A DNA stretch of 64,000 nt. It comes from Paracyclopina nana. Taxonomy: Eukaryota > Arthropoda > Copepoda > Cyclopoida > Cyclopettidae. The DNA lies in NCBI GenBank assembly GCA_019096065.1, contig JAGUCH010000001.1, positions 2,294,001-2,358,000 on the forward strand, read 5' to 3'. Numbering within the stretch: position 1 is the first letter of the stretch; each line of letters begins with the position of its first letter. A program made the translations under genes and the position numbers. Positions 9,925 to 23,600 of this stretch are shown piece after piece. A model generated the notes under the pieces. It was not told the DNA's origin, did no database searches, and worked only from the letters and a program-made list of their open reading frames with translations.

Positions 9925-12507
9925 ATGTCCAAAAAAGGGAAGTTAAGGCAAGCATTCCAGACTTTTTGCGAGGAATCATCTTTGCACGGAGTGCAATTTG
10001 TGGCTCCTTCCAAATGCCTTGCCACCAAGGCAACTTGGGGGATCTTACTTGCTTTTGCTCTGGCAGGAGCAGCCCTGGTTTGCAATGAATTGTTTACTCA
10101 GTGGTCAGACAGTCCAATTGTCACAACTATTGAATCAACTTCATACTCAGTCAGGGATATTCCTTTTCCTTCTGTGACCATTTGCCCTGAAGGCTACAAC
10201 CCATGGGGAATGACTGAAAAGTGACTTCACAAAGTAATATTAAAATATTTATCCATCATTTATTATATTTAGGCTGTTAAATGCAATTGAAGTCAACCAG
10301 AATGTGAAGGAGGATTTTCAGATCTATTTTGACCAATTTGAAGCCACCATTGATTCAACTTTCAAGAATAACCTGAATGGGCCTGAAGCAAAGCAAAAGC
10401 TATTAGACTCTTGCTCTCTTTTCAACAACACCCAATGCTTAATTATAGTCTGCATGAATGAACTCTTGAAGCCAGCACTTACTTACCAACAAGCCAATGA
10501 TCTTGAGAAGGAATTGTCCAAAAGTGTGAGCAAGTCCTTTTTCATCCCCACAAGTATGAGTTGGAAAGGGTTCCTGGACTCAAAAGTGGTGCCTGTGCTT
10601 CAAGCTGAAGTTCAAAAGAGAAATATCACCTGTGAGGATTGCTTTCTAGCTGGATTTTCAGTGGGTTTCATTCTCCCTAGGAAATTGGATTCCTTACTTT
10701 GTTACAATGATAGCACAACCCTATGTGTTGAAAAATTGAAGATGATTGTGGCATTTTTAGATAGAGTCCTAATTAAGCCCTCCATTGGGATTTCCAACTT
10801 GGGCACTTTTGTGGCAAGCAGGAGTTTCAAAATGAATGAAAACTACCATCAATTACTCCTAAGCAAGCTTGAAGCAAACAGTGCAAACATTGTCAAATAT
10901 GAGAATATTGTCAAAGCTCTTGGAGTCAAGGAGAAAATTCAAGAATATGGTTACATTACTCACGCTCCCAACGACTCTTATGGATCATTTGAGACCATTT
11001 TCAGGATCATGAAGGAAAACATTTACCAGCCTCATATGATAGATTTGGTTTCAATGGAGCAGGGAAATTTCACTGGCAACCTAGAAGATTTGGCTGAATA
11101 TCCAGAGCTCTTGACCAATTTCACATTGACTTACAAGCTCAAAAAAGCTAGCAAAAATCCCAAGGAATTAATAACAAATTTAGAGCCTTACATTCCTTTC
11201 TGTAAGCTAGCCAACAAATGGTCAGACTTGAGCAAAGGCTGGGGATCCATCAAGTACACTAATGATAAAACCAGAGAGCATTTCTCAGAGTTTTGCACAT
11301 TGTTCAGACCAACTTTGACTGACTATGGCATTTGCTACTCCTTCAATGCCATCAGAAGTGAGGATTTGCTGAAAAGGCAAAGGTACATGCAAAGCTACAA
11401 AAAGGTATTTGGCCACAAAAAAAGCCAGAGTGGCTATTTTCAAGCAAGTGGAACTGGAGTGCAAAATGGGATTGAAATTGTGCTGGATGCTCACAATTTG
11501 GATGCCAGGTACAAGAGTGACTACAAAAATGCCAAAAATACCTTCAAATTGTCTCTACAACATCCAGAAGACTTTCCCTTGCCTGCTATTAATGGTAACT
11601 CCTGGAATTGCTCCAATTATCATTTTAATTGTAATTTGATTTATAGGTCTTACTATTAAAGGTGGGTTTAAAACCAGCATTGTCATAAGTCCACAAGTGC
11701 TAAAGTCAACAAAAGATATCAATGATATAGAAATGGGCAAAAGGCAATGTGGATTCAATTATGAGAGCAGTTCTTTGAAATTCTTCAAAATGTATAACCA
11801 TAATGCTTGCCTCTTTGAGTGCATGTGGAGCAAAGCAAAGAAGTTAAGCAATTGTGTCCCTTGGTATTTTATCCAAGACTCTGATGAGGATTTTTCGCAA
11901 ATATGCCATTCAGAAGGGAACTTTCAATGGACTGAAATCTTTCAAAACAGCAGCAATCAAAGGGATTGCAATTGCCCTTATGATTGTAACAAAAAAGTAT
12001 ATCCTTACTTTACAAATCAGCATGAGATGACAGCACTTGATTGCGTAAGTGCTTAAAAGACTCGCCAGAAAAACAGCCTTAAAGAGAAGTCTTTATTTCA
12101 GGCTTCTAATGAAGAAAGTTTCGTCAAAGTTCGTGCTTACCTTGAAAATTACCAAAAAGAAGGCCATTTGTATGACATTTGGAAGCTAAGAGATGTTCTC
12201 ACCAAATCTTCAAAGGATCTGTATCCAGTCTATAATTGCAGCCAGAGACTTAGAGACATTGCGATCGTGGAAATTTTCTATGGAACTCCATTTGCACTTA
12301 AGTTGAAGATGGATGTTTCTGCAACCTTCATGACTAAACTAGCGAGCATTGGTACCTATAGAAATTGGCTACATAATTGAACGCTTCATCATAATCCCTT
12401 TTTTAGGTGGATCACTTGGCCTCTTTTGTGGAATGAGTATAATGACGGTTTTTGAGATCATCTTGGCATTATTTAAGGCTTTTCTGAGAGTTCCTTGTAG
12501 TAAATAA
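9925..12507 (+). CDS. DEG/ENaC (pickpocket-like) channel subunit, complete
   Basis: Two-pass cation channel subunit of the plasma membrane. Exons 9925-10220, 10273-11594, 11647-12044, 12102-12351 and 12407-12507 give 788 residues. Introns are 52-57 nt, GT-AG, and phases match at every join. A short cytoplasmic N-terminus precedes TM1 at about residues 37-56, followed by QWSDSPIV and DIPFPSVTICPEG. A long extracellular part carries a Cys-rich end with CNCPYDC. TM2, near the C-terminus, has GGSLGLFCGMSIM with the G-x-S pore motif. The extracellular loop is unusually long (over 650 residues) and the LTDEG signature is altered to LTDYGICYSFN. Transcribed away from the channel at 1-2585, with the cysteine-rich gene between; the pair may be old duplicates but they are highly diverged. 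Confidence 0.88.
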
Positions 12508-15500
12508 CGCTAAGAAACGTCCTATTGATCACCAACCCTCTTACTAAAATGGCCAAACATTCCTACTTAATTTTGCCTCAAAAAATCAATTTTCCTGACT
12601 AAATGAAAAATGTCCCAAATCTCATGAATTTATTTTTATTAGCCCAAAATGCACACAAATAGTTGAATTTCAAAAATCGCAAGAACATATATAGGAAAAA
12701 AGTCAATTTCAGATTTTATCAGAGCTGGATCTCGAAGCAAAAGGTTAAAACCACTTGTCCACTTTATATGGCACGATGTGGAAAAAATCACGAAAATGTG
12801 GAGCTGTTATCAGTGGTTGGCAATCCAATCTCCCTTTTCGGCATTGAGGGCCATCAATCAGAATTAAGAGGTGCAATTAATCTGCGAACTGGAGAATTCA
12901 ACATAATTGACAAATAGAGCAAGTCATTAGACTGCATTCCTCAGGCTAAAGTGGTGGAATATTTGTCATATTTGGGATACGCTATAAACTGGTTGTTGTA
13001 GTTGTATTTTGTGTGATGGCTAGATTGTAGCTGAGATATCGAGGTGGGCTGGAGATGCCAGTTCCTGATAGGAGGATTATGAGGAAGAAGTTATCGCAGA
13101 GATGCCATCAAAATGATAACACCACACACACACACACATACGAATGTAGTATGTGTAGGGCTTGCAGGCCAGCCAGGCCCTCCTCATGTGACTTCGGCAA
13201 CGGCAACTGTTTCTAAAAAACTATAGATAAAACTTCAAGAAAAATTTGCCTGCATATAAAACAGAGCCTTTCGACAACCTTTTGATAGCTACCCTTTTTT
13301 GCTCAGAAAACAAAAAACATTAAAAATTACTCTTACATATTTCATGCAGCAAAAATACTGAGCTTCCGACTCAATAAAAAGGGATAAACTTATTTTTTTG
13401 TTTGATGAGTGTTTTACACTTTAAAGCCATTCCAATGACAGCATGAGAAAGCAGGAAATGTTAGCAAATGAACTGGGCCATGCTAAATTCAACATCGTGG
13501 GTTCCACGTTGGCTCGACGAAATGGAGAGATAGAGCGCGCGAAACGACATAGATAAACCAGTATGCATGGCCAAAGGAGTGAAAGAACCAAAATATACAT
13601 TTTTAAGTGCACTAAAACCGTTTCTAAGCTGCAGCACAGGGACAGCAGCAGCAATGGCAGCAGAGATAAGGAATGACAGGGCCAAGATAAAAAAGTTAGA
13701 TAGGAATACTTCCAGCTCCACAAAGGGAGATCTCTTCTCCAGATTAGCATTGGGAGAAGAAGCGCGCTTATCTTGAGCATTGAGCAGCCCCAGAAACACT
13801 ATCAGCTCGCTAATGAAATCTGACTCCTAGACTTCACTGATCAGCGCATAACAACACTCCAAAATGAACTCTCGGCTGCAGAAAAATATTATTTTGCCCA
13901 CGATGAGCAAATCAAGCCGATTTAACTTTCTGTGCCTTCCAATTCTCTTGGCTTGAAATCAAAGAGCATTTACTGCATATATTTAAAAAGGCAAAGGCGG
14001 CTTTGCTTAGCTTATAAGTTTATGAACCAGAAGAGCAATAGATTGAGAGATCGATTTTGAAGCTTAACGCATCTTTGGAATTCAAGTTTTTGTGAGCCAG
14101 AGGAATGCAGGAGATGAGATCTTTGTCGTGCGTTTTTAGCAATAGTAGAACTGCCTATCTCTCGCCCTCATCAGATTCGTGCACACAGCTGAGCCGAGAT
14201 TGGATCGAAAAAGAGCCAAGCAGCCTTACTTACTACCCATTGTGACCAACGTAGCGGCCTTTGGCGCCGCAATTCACCGACAACATCATCAATGACCCGG
14301 ATGGCCGCAAAACGCGCGGACTTATCGCGATCAACCACGAGGGCGCTCAATACAAGATCGACTCAATTGCGACGTCGTTCCTACTTCGTTCTTTTTTTAA
14401 AGTGCGAAATTCCGAGCTTTCCATCTTGAAAAGTGAATCCCAAGCAAATTTCATGGTGCAAAAGCATGGCTGACATCAAATATGCACAGAAAATTATGCA
14501 AATTGTAAATGTGCAAATAGGTTTGGAAGACACTGCTTGTTACACCCAAATTCAGGCCATGACCAGACAAAAATGCCTCTTTTTTGCTGACATAGTAGAT
14601 CTTCTCTCGTCGACCTTGTTTCGCGGGTAGATCAGATAAGAAGAAAAGTGCTTCATCTAAAAGCCATCTTTTCTGCAGCTATGATGAATATTCACATTGC
14701 TGATAGCGATCTTTAATTTTATGCAAGCTACAGTAGATCGAATTTGCACGCCCCTTCTATGGGATTTAACATCTATGGGCTATAAATCTACATCTATGAT
14801 CTTCATTTTCGATCAAGATCAACTGACGTTCCAATATGGAGTCCGAGATATCTATCAGCAACGTTTTTACTCATGCATAAAACTGCGGCTGCACGATGGG
14901 GGAAACTACGGCAAACATAGGCTCTATTCTTAATTATGAGGAATAAACATAAAACTTTAAATTCCCTAGAAAGTTGTGGTTAGAATGTCAAATACTAAAT
15001 AAACGAAAAGATTCGGTTGTACGACTTTGCAAAATGAAAGGGGTGTTGCCTTTGTTATATAGCATGTTGCCAAATTGATAGAGAATAATCATCAGAGTGA
15101 GTCATCAATTCAAAAGATAATCAAATGGAGAATCTAAATTGAAAAAAACCTGTTAAACTGCAGCTGCTAGTATCAAACTATCAATTTAACATATAAAAAA
15201 CTATTAGCTCACCTGCAAATTATCCGCTAAGGAATGCACTTTTAATCACGACCGAAATCGTTTTTATTCAAGGCGGCTGCATTGCCTTTTTGTTGTTGTT
15301 ATTTGTTTACTGCTTCGCGCTTGCCGGTCACAGCCCAAAATTATCAGGCGCGCCACGGAAGCCAGCTTGAACGTCAGCTGACAACCGTAAATTAAACAAG
15401 CTAAAAAGATTTAGAGCCTGATTCAACATGGCTTTCTCAGTTGAAATTCCAATGGAAAAGTGAGTATGTTTTGAGAGTTTTGAAGGACACTCCAAAGACT

Positions 15501-18319
15501 GTCCATTTTTTAGATAATGTCGAGAAGCAAAATAGGAAAGCATTCGGTCGACCTTTTGATAATAAAGAAGCACACTTGCATTGAAAGAAGGCTGCTCTAG
15601 AAACTGAAAGTATGAGATAAGATAGCATCGACGACGTCGAGTCTTTGCTTCACATTTTCTCCCCCACCTATTTGAGAGACTGATATTATCATCGGCTGCT
15701 ATCATTGAAGAACGGGTCCATCTCGCGAAGTATCATGAATATAATAATATTGTATTGGACCCGATGTTGTTTTTTCGAAATTCAGATGTCAAAGATCATT
15801 AGTTTTGGCTTGGCATGTCAAGGCTCCTGATAACGTGAAAGGATGTACTAAATGCTCTTTTATCGCATATATATGTTTATAATGACAATAGTGCATTTAA
15901 AAGCTGTTCAATTATCACTTGCAGGCATTCATTTGTGTACAAACAAGGAAGAGAAGCCGGGAGTTTCTGGCGCATTTTGGCCCAGCCAGCAAAAAAAAAA
16001 GGATGAGAGGAGCTGGGCGGAAAAAATTATGCCAACTGCAGCCGAGGAAACAAAGAAGAAAATTGCCTCTACACCTAAGATAAGCACTACTCGGCCTGAG
16101 TAATTTCCACTGATTTGAGCAGCATCAACAACAGCAGTAAGTTGTGTAAAATCAAGTTCTTGATTAATTGGGCGGAGCAACTGCTCGTTTCACCGCGAAG
16201 ATATGCAAAGCTGCATATAGTATAATATTTGCTATCGCACATTTCTCATGGCTGAAAGACATAATGGTGGTGCGATGCCTGAACTGCTGTGATAGCAGAG
16301 CTCGGAGAGCCAACAGCTTCGTCTCTATGCTGAATCGCTTGCGTCGCCGTCCCCGATGAGCATTTTGCGTCAGTCTCGCAGCGAGCGCCAAGGAACGAGG
16401 ACTGCAGTCAGCAAATACTGTGAATTCGATCGTCGCTCCAGGTTCCGGCAGGAAAATTTGCCAACATGGGTGAGTAATGGGCTGGCTTGGATTGCTGCTA
16501 CCCAAACCAGATAGGTATCATCGCATTTGGCGTTGACCCATTAATTAGTGAGATAGAACCGGAGCTACAGCTGTGATCTCCACACCTTGATAGCCTTTGG
16601 GAGTGCGAACTGGTCTTCAAATATCATGATTAGATTTCAAACTTGAGGGGACTTTTTCGTAGAGTCAGTTGCTGTCCCAGCGATGTAACGAGCTAGATAT
16701 CACACCCAGTGTAGGAGGTGATACCAAAATGGTGAGTTGGAAATCAGGCTGGTAAAACGTTGATTTTTGGAGGCTAGGTTGCACTAATCCACGAGCTAAG
16801 CTAGGGCAGACATGTGTTGTTTTTTAACTAGTAGTGTTTACTCCTAACTAGTCTATCAACATTTGCAGCGCTAAAAAAAGGCTCTCTGTAGATTTTTCAG
16901 GGCGATTAGATGGCTTGACGTAGGTTAGCAGGATTTTTTGAAACAATGCAGCCAGATGAATAACTCAGATGTTCTATATCTCCTATTAAGGTGAGGAGAG
17001 CGCGAGGGAGACCAGTTATTCATATTCTCTGATCAATCAAGCCAAATATTTATCGCTCTCATCAGGATTGACAAGTCCTTTTCTTTCTATATAATGCAGC
17101 CAGGTTCCCACATGAATTAGATGCCCACAGTGGCTATGAATACCTTTCAGCCTTGTCCAATTTCGATCTGGTATTTGAAACAAGATTTAAATTAGGGGTA
17201 AAACCTAATTTTCCCCGCTGCAAATTGCATTGTTCAGGCCCAAGTTTATGAAGCAGCATTTTGAACACATCAAAAAGAGCTACTAGATCAACGTAAGATT
17301 ATGAAAAGTTGCTGGCAGCAAATCTGATTCTGGACAACTGCTGCTGCTGCTCACAAAAAGTCGATTTTTTTTCTGATTGCATCTTTTGCCTTGTTGGTGG
17401 GGCTACGTAGACCATCAGAACTGATAAGAGAAAGGACATCTCGATCCTCAGATTGGCATCTCTCTTCTTGAAACTTAGTCATTGCTTTTATGCCAGAGCC
17501 ATTCAAGCTAGATAAGAACAGCAACGCTATTGCACAGGGACGCTCAAGTTTTATCGACGCAATAAACTGCTGAGAAACAAAGTCCTTCGATCCTCCTTTT
17601 TTATGGAGGTTAAACTAGGAAGGTGCAACTCAAGAAATATCTGTTAAAGAGTGCAGCAGAGCCGTTATCGAAAAAGGAGCGGGGCCGGCGGTTGGCTTCT
17701 GTTTTGGGTAGCGCAATAAGAAAACCGGCGCTACCAGAAGGTCACAGAGCTGCTGTCAAACTTTTCGATGCATCTCAGCCTGACCCATCATGAATGCCTC
17801 GGTCCATGGCACGAATGACACGTTTAGAGCGAAGCAAGGAGCCTTTTAATCTTATCTCGATCTGAGCTGAGTTGTGGCTATACCTTACCAGCCTCCTCCT
17901 CCTCCGCCTTAATATCTTTGAGAGACCAAGTTGAAAAGTAGTGGAATAAGTAAGAACCTGATCTGGTAGAGAGACGCTAATCTTTAGCTCCAATCATTAT
18001 TGGGCCAGAGCAGCTTTGTTTGTCATTCGGGCCATTCATTAGCACCTTGGGCTCGGACCAAGCAACATTTGTCATACGAAATCTCCTCATATCTGAGAGA
18101 GGGATGCAATGCATCCAGAGGGTTTCTGGGGTGAAGCGTAAGTGCCAACTTTTTAACTCTGCCTTCTTTCATGGCTCAAATTTGATTTCAGTTCTGTCCA
18201 TGTTGTCGGCCATCCAAAATGTAAAGTTGCCATCGAGCACCTCTGCAAGCAACAGTAGCTCGTCCTCGCAAGAACAAACCAAGAAAGAACAAAGTCAGTT
18301 GACCACCCGCGTGGCAGAC
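12508..18319. other. Long gene-free region upstream of the FOG gene, GATA-motif rich
   Basis: No convincing protein gene on either strand. A short (CA)n run lies near 13121-13137. WGATAR motifs recur in the part nearest the FOG gene, for example at about 16079, 17423, 17512 and 17851. Untranslated 5' exons and enhancers of the FOG gene are expected here; an AG acceptor at 18189-18190, upstream of the chosen start, may be the 3' end of a 5'UTR intron. Confidence 0.5.
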
Positions 18320-20643
18320 ATGTCTCGCAGAAAGCAGCGAAATCCAAAGCCCATTTTCAACTCTGAAAACAGTGACCAAGAAAAAGAAAGCAATACGTAA
18401 GCCATACTAAACAATAATTCTGAATACAAATTGACTGTAATTCATAATTTTTCTATAGTGAAACTAGAGTGAAACAGGCATCGTCTGATGAAGACTCCAA
18501 CATCCAAGAAGAAATTCACTCCATGATCAAAGTTGAGGTGCATGAGCTCAAAGCAGCCACACCCACTCCCCCGCCCTTGTCTCAAAGCGCCCCACCCCCT
18601 CAGGCCACGCCCCCGCCCTCTACATCGAATGCAACTCCCTTGCCAAGACTAGGCATGCCTCCGCTCCATTTGACGGCAGGACTCAGGCCTAGTGCTGAGC
18701 AGCTCATGCTGAATCACACCTCTGAGATGCTGGCCAAGCAAAACATGTTCTTCTTTGGAGATGTCAATGTTGCCGAGCATCCAGATGCCCCACCAGTGCC
18801 CATGGTTATACCCATGGTCTACTTGTACCCCCTACCATCCCTTAACAAAGGTAAGTCCTTAAATAATTAAGAATTAGTCAGAATTAATTATATTTATTTG
18901 GGTAGAAAACATCAAATACCGAATGTTTGTGCCCCTGGGAGGGGGAATGGGGCCAGAGATGCTGGTACCCCCCCTGGTACCCCCCATGCCTCCACACATC
19001 AACCTACCAAAGCTGGAGAAGGCTCGCTCCGAAAGTGACCTGGAGTTGCGGAGGTCAGGAGACACGACTCCGCTGGATCTCAGCAAATCTCCAGACTCGA
19101 GCATCAACCAAGCTAATCACAACACGTCAGACTCAGAGGATCTTGCCGAGCCCTCGTTGCCACCTCCGCTGAAAAAGGGCCCCTCCTCAATGCTGCAGAA
19201 GAGTGAGGAGGATCTGAGCAAGTCTCAGCAGAGGGAGATTGAGGCCCAGCTGCAGTTCATCAAAGCTAAGCAATTGGAGTTTTTTAAGGGGCACCAGCAA
19301 AAGTTGGCAGCTCAAGCGGCAGCAGCAGCAGCCGCTGCAGCAGCCGTAGTGCAAAAGTCAAGGTGTGAAGAGTGCAACATCAACTTTTCCAAGCACCAAA
19401 ATTACATTGCACACAAGAAATATTACTGCTCCTCCGCATCATCATCAGCAACAGCTCCAAGTGCGAGCAATGGGGGCAAACCCACCCTGCCCATCCTTAG
19501 TGACAACGAGGATGACAAGTCGTCCTCAGATGAGGGCTCCAAGTCACAACAGCAGCCAAGAAGAAAGCTTTCACCTGTTGCCAGTGTGGCACCTCCAACC
19601 TCTTCACCTTCCCTGATATTAGCAGGCTTGGCGTCTCCCCCCTTGAAGGACAGAAAAGAGGGTAAGCATTATTTAGGTGAAAAGTTTGCCTGTGACAGCC
19701 TCCTTACAGCATCTTCAAAAGAGACCTTTCAAATGTTAATACAAAATATGCAAATCCCTTTTCAGCAGAAGTCAGTGGCAAAGATTTGCTGATGCTGAAG
19801 CAACAACAAGACCTTTTGAAAGACTCGTCGTGTTCAGAGTCTTCAAGCAAGTCTCAAATCTCTCCTGGTGGCCTCATCATGGCCCCTGGCCTGACCACTC
19901 CACCCCTCCCACATTTTGTGTGTGAGGGGTGTGGCATCAAATTCAAGTCAGTCAGCAACTTGCAGGCCCACCAGGCCAGGTATTGTGCTGGCCTCAGAAA
20001 GGCCTCTGAGGATGCCTTTGAAGCCTTGCTGATGAAGCAAAAGCAGCAGCAGCAGCAGGCTCAGCAGCAGAAAGCAGCAGCCGCGCTCCCAATGCTGGAG
20101 ATGATGAGCTTGCTCAATGCCAAATCGAATATGGAGCAGCAGGACAAGTTCAGCTCTCTGATGATGTCATCCATGGCTGCTGCTTTGGCCAACAGCAACA
20201 ACAAGCCTACACCGCCAGTTGTTAGTAGCAATTCAGAGGATTACTGCTGCATCCTCTGTGGATACAAGGAGCAAAGTGTGGAGAGGCTGAAGGATCACAT
20301 CAATCTCCATTTCATTGGGCAAGTCAAAAGGAAGCATGAGGAAGTGGTGTCATCCTCGTCGGCTGACAGTGGCAGCAAAAGAGCCAAAGTGGTCAAGGAG
20401 GAGGTTTTGGCGGGAGCCCATCCACCAGATGCAGAAGATGATGCAGAGGAGGCAAGTAATGTCAGAAGTAGTGACGATGAGCAACAGCAGTTAAAATGCA
20501 GCTCCTGTGACATTGGCTTCTCTCACTTGAGCAACTTTGTGGCCCACAAGAAATATTACTGCAGAGGTATTCAATCAGCTGCAGCAGCCGCCATCAGAAA
20601 CATATCTCCAAAAAGTGACAGGGGAGAGTCGCCTTCTAAATAA
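18320..20643 (+). CDS. ush: FOG/u-shaped (ZFPM) zinc-finger cofactor of GATA factors
   Basis: Nuclear cofactor that binds GATA transcription factors and recruits co-repressors. Exons 18320-18396, 18459-18850, 18906-19661 and 19766-20643 give 700 residues with matching phases. The start was chosen because MSRRKQRNP matches the N-terminal repression motif known in FOG proteins, which sits at the extreme N-terminus; the frame is open upstream, so a longer form is possible. A CtBP-binding PLDLS lies at residues 212-216. Four fingers are visible: C2HC at 310-331, 461-482 and 653-674, and C2H2 at 570-590. The C2HC type, with tyrosines before the last Cys in two of them, is typical of FOG. The known fly and vertebrate family members have eight or nine fingers and are longer, so this is a compact version. 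Poly-Ala and Gln-rich linkers lie between fingers. Surrounding DNA is rich in GATA motifs. Confidence 0.88.
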
Positions 20644-23600
20644 GGTAATCTATGAGAAAAAATACTGATTCTGTATTCGCAATGCTCATTTCTTTATTTC
20701 CAATCAGGTTTTCTAGTCAGCTTGGTCATGCTTCATCTTCTTCTTCAGCAACAACACAAACAAATGTAAGTTTGATTTATCTGCAGTGTGCCCTCAACAT
20801 GTAAAGCCTTTTCGAAAGTGTTATTTTCCTACAAGTATTAGTACACGCATCTGTAATATGTTTGCACATGTTACAGCTATTCTTAGAGGGGATATTTCAA
20901 ATCTTCAATCTAGAGCATTCACAAGAACATTTTCCTCGCAGTCCTTGGCATTTATCAATTGGATCAGATTCTCATTGAAAAAATAATTTGGAATAGCCGA
21001 CGTAATGCTGTGTTTTACCCTTAACTGTAGCAACAAGATTTGACACAAAAAATCCCGCCATTTAAAAGAGAAAACATAATTCAGCCCATTAGAGGTGCTT
21101 GATTGGATACAGTGACAAGGCAATGACATGTTAATGGGCAATTTAATTTAATATGAAACTTGTGTGATAAGGAGAAGTCGACGCGCCCTCTAGTGTGATA
21201 TTTTCTCTCTTTTCAGGTTTTATTGAGCTTCTTTTTATTTGTCATCTTGTCAAGAGTCTCAAGACCAAAACTCACCTTTATTTGAATAATACTGATCCCA
21301 ATCAGCAGCAACAGCCTATAGTATGTAGTATTTGCTGAGCTCATGGTTTTCTGTTCTACTTTTGCTGTGATAGACTCAGCACATATCGAATGATGAATGT
21401 TATCTGGATGAAATCAAGAAGAAAAAAATGCTGTTATTATTATCATTGATGTCTTTCCTTCGTTTCATATTGTAATAATAAGTGTGTGTGCTTCCATTTT
21501 TAGGATGAGACTTTTATTGTTATTATTGTCATTACTTTGCTTTGGTTCAATAGAGACCAGAAATAAAAAACAACAACGCCAAGAATTTATCACCAATCTT
21601 TATTGTTTTTTTCCAAAAAATAAAAACTAGGCTTTGCAGCTAGCTTGAGCTTTTATCTTATCAGATCTTGAAGCACGATGATGCACAAAGGGGTAAACAA
21701 CGGAAAACATAAAATTCCGAGCAAACTTGACTTTTTTCATTCCGCTTTGTTCCCGTAGTGCCAAAAAACGGACCACATTTTGCATCTAAAGCTTGCATCT
21801 AGACACCGAAATTGCTGTCATGCCCTTTTTTCCTAGTTTAGTTCCCACATTTTCCTCACGCCTTGATTACCATCGATTTTTGCCCATTTCTGGACTCAAA
21901 TCTACCATAATTTATGGTGTTAAAATCGATAAGAAGTCTGATGCTGCTGCCAAGAGAAAAACTGGCTGCTGTTATTTTTTCTTCATTTTCTGCTGCTCTC
22001 AAATGAATCATTAGTCAAATGGACGACGAATGATGGAAACTTTAGATTAAACTGACCAAAGATAAAGCCATTCATCACTGCATTTTTAAATTATGAAGTC
22101 CAAGCAATAACAAAGCAACATCCCCTTTTTATTTACACTTTTAGGCCGACTCGTCATGGGATTTCGTTAAAATAGATTTTAAGTCAGCATTTTTAACCAT
22201 GAATTTAAAATGAAAGGACCTGAAAAACAGCATAAAATACGCTCATTGAGGATGTAGTATTTTTGGGCATAATTAGTTGAAATGATGTCATAAGCAATTT
22301 TTTGCACTCGCTCATCAGTGCCTGCATTAATGCCCATTAAGAAAATGTTTTTAAGGTGGAGTCGAATCTAGATCACAATCTGGACAATCCGAGGGCTTTT
22401 TTAAAAGGGTAGTTATGAACATGCTAATCCAAGCTTGGAGGTCAGTCATAGAAGGAAAACACTGACTGCCTGATTATGATTTTATATTTTTTAATTTTTT
22501 AGCTTGTTGCGCCTTGGCAGGTTGAGTTTTGGCGAATTTGCGAACTTGCAGAAAAAATTAAATTCTTAACTATTCTGGAAGCTGATGATTAGTTTTTTCT
22601 CAGAACCGATATGGATAGAATGAACTTTTGGCAAATCATCCATTGATTTTTTGTTAAGCTGGTGCAGTAGTTGGCCTTGTTAATATATATAATATCATAA
22701 CGAGGTGTTGATGGCATGGCAAGATCAGGCCTTAGAGCCTTATCTCAGGATAGAGCAGCAACCTAATCGATCAAATTGACAGCTTATACACTGCCTAAGA
22801 AGAAATGCCATGATAAAACAAACACACTGGCCATTACATGTTGAAAAAACGTACACCAATAAATTACAAGTATGGCAAGTACAAGATAAGCCGGTATTTA
22901 GTTGCTGAAGAGTTTTTGTGGGCTCGAAGCGCATTATGAGACAAAACTGTGCAAAAAGTGATATCATGGCACCAATTGATGGATTACGAGGCTGAAGGTG
23001 CTAACGCGAAAAAAGTGCAACTGCCTAATTATAATATGGAATATCATAATCAATATTCAGGATATTCCATGAGAGAGCAAAAAAATGGTTAATTCATTTT
23101 ATCTATAGTAAAGAAAGCATTGCTTTCTAAGTAAAGCTTTTCGCAGCCGGCGAACTTTTCAAAAGTCTATTTTGGCTTATTTTGCATGCACTATTAAAAT
23201 TGCAAGATCAAAAATGAGCATAGCTTAGATACCTCTATGTGGGCTATTTTTTTCGAGATTGCAAGAGTGGGTGACAGTGTATCAATCCAATTTATCTGAA
23301 AAACCTCTGATGGATCCCTGAAAAGGCACTCACGCAATATTGTTTTATCGCACATCGCGAATTCGAGTCTCCTGTCCGCCCATACTTTTTAGTACCCCGC
23401 CACCTAATTTTAATTGGCACTCTTATAGCATGTTATAAGGCAACTTTCACAATTTACTTTCTTTTTGAAGAATCCTCTAGTTCTTTCATATCAGAGAGCT
23501 GCTTCGACGAGGTTTGTGTGAAGGTCAAAATTGCTGTTGACTTGGAAATTAGCACTATTTTTAAAGCCGTGGTTTTGGGATAAGATAAATCGTGTTCTTC

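Noticed and set aside
23036..23070. Inverted repeat ATGGAATATC/GATATTCCAT as a possible mobile element end
   Set aside because: Arms of 10 bp in AT-rich DNA with no further structure; could easily be chance.
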